From: Apostichopus japonicus
Lineage: Eukaryota > Echinodermata > Holothuroidea > Aspidochirotida > Stichopodidae
NCBI RefSeq assembly: GCF_037975245.1
Contig: NC_092565.1
Location: 1,434,499-1,498,498 of the forward strand
DNA length: 64,000 nt
Direction: 5' to 3'
In this document: positions 60,045 through 64,000 of the stretch, one piece after another
Position numbering within the stretch: the stretch's first letter is position 1
How the letters are laid out: every line of letters begins with the position of its first letter
Made by a program: the position numbers and the translations under genes
The notes under the pieces: generated by a model
The model's database searches: none
What the model saw: the letters and a program-made list of their open reading frames with translations, nothing else
What the model was told of the DNA's origin: nothing

Positions 60045-63000
60045 GTGAGTACCTTAGATCATTTTGTGTAAGGATGGTTACGATATTCAGCCATTTGACC
60101 AAGAAAAACAGCCAAAATCTGGTGGGTTTATCACCCGGCTCAAAAGGGTGCCAGGGCCGTGAGGGACAGGGCTGTATTATTTTAGTCTGCTGAATATGCC
60201 CTTTAGCTGTTCTGCTCATGATCGTACTCCCAAGTGTGTTACCGTAGTTATCTGAATTCTCTCGAAAAATGGTTTATTCCATTTCGTATTCGCAAAAAAA
60301 CATTTTACACATGGTGTTTTGAAGTAAATACCAATGTTTCCCTGATTTATTGCGATGTTAGGATGGTTAATGAGCAAGTTTCTAGTTGTTCGTAACCAAT
60401 AATAGAGAACAAAGGGATTTTCTCAGTGTTACGTTTGGTTACAGGATAGGGAGGGTGGTTAGTAGTTGTAATAACCATATCGTGATGGGCATCCTTTTGT
60501 GTGGAGGCTTGCAGAATAGGTTCTAGCATCTTTTTTATCTCAATGCTCTCGGTCTTAATATCAAATTATGATCTCAGCTTCAAACCAAAATGAAAGTGTG
60601 TGCAAAACCAGACATGCAGTATGTAATCAACAGGCTTAGAATGTAATGTGTATGTTTTAAAGCAAGGGCTATTTGTTCTTACTAAAACCAAGAACAGCTC
60701 ATGAATTAAATATTTTACAGTGCACTTTTGAAACAAATTGGGAATAAACAATGCATAATAAATGTATTCCACAATACTACGTTGAAGTGAATGCCAATCC
60801 AAACAGAAATGTCGATAAAAGTTGCTATTTGTTGCTGATTATACTCATATATTCATTCATATTTGAAATAATTTTCATAGGCAGTATCCAACATAAATAA
60901 TACAGTGCCCGCCTTTAAAGATCATACCTACCATCTAGGGTTTCACAAAAACAGGAATAAACAATTTCTCTTCCCAAGGAGTTAAGAGATTGGGGAAAAT
61001 AGGCAAACTTTTGCAAAATCCAACTAAAACAAGATAACACTTATAATGTAAAGGAAAAATTTGGATTTCACACATCCTTGCTGCAATAATGTAGGCTAGG
61101 TAAATCTATTTGTTGTATAAAGTTAGCAATGCAGCACACTATGGCAAGCATGTTAAACTATTTCCCTGAAATAGGAAGAGGACTTTCTCCATGTTTGTAC
61201 TGCAGACAAAACATATACTGTCACCAACACACTTTAGAAATTTTCTTTTGCAAAATTTGGGTCATTGGTTTTCTTTAATTCGAAATTTAGATCATGCCTT
61301 GCTCCATTCATTGGTATCCAGCAAAAAAGACAGCAATAATTGGTGTTGCTTCGTGGTACCTGATTAATTCACAACCTCTGGTAAGGCACCTAGCATCCCA
61401 GCCTGGTGTTGCTTCGTGGTATGATTAATTCACAACCTCTGGTAAGACACCTAGCATCCCTGTCCAGGTGTTGCTTCGTGTATAATTAATTCACAACCTC
61501 TGGTAAGGCACCTACTGTAGCATTCCTGTCCCGGTGTTGCTTCGTGGTATGATTAATTCACAACCTCTGGTAAGGCACCTAGCATCCCTTTCCAGGTGTT
61601 GCTTCGTGGTACGTTATAAATTCACAACCTCTAGTAAGGCACCTAGCATCCCTGTCCCGGTGTTGCTTCGTGGTATGATTAATTCACAACCTCTGGTAAG
61701 ACACCTAGCATCCCTGTCCCGGTGTTGCTTCGTGGTATGATTAATTCACAACCTCTGATAAGGCACCTAGCATCCCTGTCCCGGTGTTGCTTCGTGGTAT
61801 GATTAATTCACAACCTCTGGTAAGGCACCTAGCCATCCCTGTCCCGGTGTTGCTTCGTGGTACATGATTAATTCACAACCTCTGGTAAGGCACCTAGCAT
61901 CCCAGCCCGGTGTTGCTTCGTGGTATGATTAATTCACAACCTCTGGTAAGGCACCTAGCATCCCTGTCCCGGTGTTGCTTCGTGGTACATGATTAATTCA
62001 CAACCTCTGGTAAGGCACCTAGCATCGCTGTCCCGGTGTTGCTTCGTGGTACGTTATCAATTCACAACTTCTGGTAAGGCACCTAGCATCCCTGTCCCGG
62101 TGTTGCTTCGTGGTATGATTAATTCACAACCTCTGGTAAGGCACCTAGCCATCCCTGTCCCGGTGTTGCTTCGTGGTACATGATTAATTCACAACCTCTG
62201 GTAAGGCACCTAGCATCCCTGTCCCGGTGTTGGTTCGTGGTACATGATTAATTCACAACCTCTGGTAAGGCACCTAGCCATCCCTGTCCCGGTGTTGCTT
62301 CGTGGTACATGATTAATTCACAACCTCTGGTAAGGCACCTAGCATCCCTGTCCTGGTGGAATAGGTTACCTTGCTACTGTACACATACAGTCCTCACCTG
62401 CAAAACTTGTTTTCTGAAGTGTTTTACCATGCCCATCGCTAATTTCACGAGATACAAGGATGTTGATCACTGAAAAAGCTGTGAATGGTAACTTTTGCCA
62501 GGTAAAATAACATTGGCATCACAAGTAGCTTCATATGAGATGGCAAATTGTTGGGAAATGATGAAATCTATTTAAAGATGGACACAGTAAGAATAGTGCA
62601 CTGTACAATATGAACCAATTACTGTACAGTACTTTCTAAAGTGCTATTCCATGCAATTCATTGGATATGAATGAAAACCCCACTCCAGCCCCCCCCCCCT
62701 CCCTGTCGCCTCAGCCAAAGGTTAAGTGCAAAAGAGGCAATCACTCAACTTTACCAACAAGATGAAGTCTAGGCCAACTTTCCCAAGTACCTGGTAGTTT
62801 CTTTAAAGTACATTTCTTAAAACACCTTTCCTATTAAATGTTGTCATATTAATTGCTCTCATGGAAGTAGAACGATCATCTACTGTACTGATGTTTATTA
62901 TGATTAAGGTTGCTGCAATGTTGTATTCTGTAGCATACAGATGTGTATCTGGGACACTTTGTAGGGTTCTTCACAGCAATTTCTTTGATGACATGTATGA

Positions 63001-63386
63001 TAATTGAGCAGATTGTGTGCTGTATTTTGAATCTGATTGTAACTGTAGTACTGTGTAGGCTATGTTAGGTTCCACTTAACATTGTTGTTCTCAACTTCCT
63101 AGAACTGTTTGCAGTATGTTGGCGTGTACACACAGTATATGTATGCATTTTTTATTGGAATATCAAATGTGATTGTTTTTGTATGTACATCTCAATGTGG
63201 AGTTTGTTATCCCATATGACATGTGCCAAGCCTTCCAACTTCCTGTTGTATAATATTTTGTTGGCTGCCACAATATAAATATCTGATTGCATAAAACTGT
63301 TCTCGTTATTAATGTTGCAGGCCTTGAAAGTATCATAGAAGGAATCTTTGGTGCTGAATTTATCAACGAGGTGTCACCTTTGAAAG
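59942..63386 (+). CDS. LCORL: LCOR/LCORL-like nuclear receptor corepressor, N-terminal part, runs out of window
   Basis: Exons 59942-60044 and 63321-63386 join in phase 1 to 56 residues. The conserved pattern is C-x4-C-x2-ER (C7, C12, E15-R16), a basic helix LRKELERGRK (19-28) and GLESIIEGIFG (35-45). From memory this matches the N-terminus of vertebrate LCORL (RCxxER, RREL, then GFESILEGLYG). LCOR/LCORL proteins are nuclear corepressors, and long isoforms associate with PRC2; that is family knowledge. Donors are GTGAGT and GTAAGT and the acceptor is TTAATGTTGCAG. The start at 59942 is preferred over in-frame ATGs at 59909 and 59936 because of its AAAATGG context and family alignment. The rest, including the expected helix-turn-helix domain, is beyond the window. 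Identity is good but based on a short stretch. Confidence 0.75.
60045..61342. other. LCORL-like intron 1, proximal part
   Basis: AT-rich intron sequence without supported exons or recognised repeats. Confidence 0.6.
61343..62358. repeat. 62-bp minisatellite (16 copies) in LCORL-like intron 1
   Basis: GGTGTTGCTTCGTGGTATGA, TTAATTCACAACCTCTGGTA and AGGCACCTAGCATCCCTGTC repeat with spacings of 62-64 bp. Copy starts run from about 61343 to 62291. Small variants are GTACATGATTAA or GTACGTTATAAA in place of GTATGATTAA, and AGCCATCCC for AGCATCCC. Short ORFs in it are repeat by-products. Confidence 0.96.
62359..63320. other. LCORL-like intron 1, distal part
   Basis: AT-rich sequence with a C-run near 62690-62702. 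No exon supported except the acceptor at its end. Confidence 0.6.
63321..63386 (+). CDS. LCORL: LCORL-like exon 2
   Basis: Encodes LESIIEGIFGAEFINEVS and PLK after the split glycine. The 66-base exon lies between GTTGCAG and AAAG|GTAAGT and leaves phase 1. The ESIIEGIFG segment is the best match to the vertebrate family. Confidence 0.72.
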
Positions 63387-64000
63387 GTAAGTTAGTGAAG
63401 GACGACGAAACAAGTCTTCAAAAATCGGTAACATTAGACGCAGGAAAGTTAACACGTTGGCCTAGTATCTCTCGCAAAATAGTATGCAAAATGGGCAAAT
63501 TACTGTACTGTACAAGTGTAAAGGTGTATCACAGTTTTTGTATGTAGTTATAAGAGACAAAGTTCGAAGCCCTCAAAACTGCTATGCAATATTGAACTCA
63601 ATTGTTCCCTGGTTAATATGCACTCAATGGCCTCCCTTTCTCATTTTACCACCAAAGAGCTTAGATGGCTTTGATAACTGATATTTTTTTTTTTGGAATA
63701 TAAAAGGCCTTTTTCGATGACGAGGTTGAAAAGAGCTTGTAAAAACGATTTTTCAAGACCAACAAGCTGAATCAATGTCATATTGGGCGGGTAAATGCCC
63801 CAGGATGTGTAGATTTACCTATTTTATCGTTCCTATATCATCATCATAGGATAATACAGTATACAATTATACAAATGCTTTTTTCTTTTAAATTTCATAA
63901 TATTTTGGAGGGCTCATGCATGTAATGTCCTATCAAATACCAAAATGCAATCACTTCTTATGTTTGAGGCTGCACAGAACGAACATATCCCTGGTTAAAT
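63387..64000. other. LCORL-like intron 2, start (continues beyond window)
   Basis: Begins with a good donor (GTAAGTTAG). No further exon is visible before the window ends. A T-run lies near 63684-63695. Confidence 0.6.

Overview
The window is eukaryotic, AT-rich and intron-rich, and looks like a marine deuterostome invertebrate, most likely an echinoderm (perhaps a sea cucumber; this is inference from repeat style and gene content, not a match). No prokaryotic operons, tRNA, rRNA or CRISPR array were recognised.

Layout. 1-20.8 kb is a tandem satellite of about 26 units of about 803 bp, with block (higher-order) structure, followed by a decayed copy of the same unit in opposite orientation (about 20.80-21.21 kb). 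21-29 kb is mostly non-coding: a GTCCCCA-type repeat, a roughly 400-bp tandem element rich in AGGTCA half-sites, and two possible terminal exons near 26.4-26.8 kb. 29.3-34 kb is a diverged tandem repeat of about 350-390 bp. It is interrupted by a non-autonomous hAT element, and its pyrimidine-rich segment has expanded into a 1.2-kb array. 34-38 kb holds short tandem repeats and a second hAT element.

Genes. Two protein-coding genes are convincing. (1) A complete MORN4 (retinophilin) orthologue on the minus strand, four exons between 49120 and 40330, joining to a 146-residue protein of four MORN repeats with consistent splice sites. (2) On the plus strand, the first two coding exons of an LCOR/LCORL-like corepressor (59942-60044 and 63321-63386), running out of the window. 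Both human homologues are on 10q24 as I recall, so the pair may be old linkage. A few further ORFs with an acceptor site or membrane segments (26.4, 26.7, 53.6, 54.0, 56.1 kb) are listed as weak candidates.

The most unusual observation is in MORN4. Two of its coding exons have seeded minisatellites: a 63-bp x about 29 array copies the C-terminal codons, the stop codon and a little 3' UTR (38.53-40.38 kb), and an 85-bp x 7 array copies the exon 2/intron 2 boundary (46.49-47.10 kb). A third array (58 bp x 7) lies in intron 1, and the LCORL-like intron carries a 62-bp x 16 array.

Five non-autonomous elements with perfect 8-bp target duplications (hAT type) sit at 31.3, 36.1, 43.4, 50.1 and 56.9 kb. 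Two of them share an internal core but have different ends.
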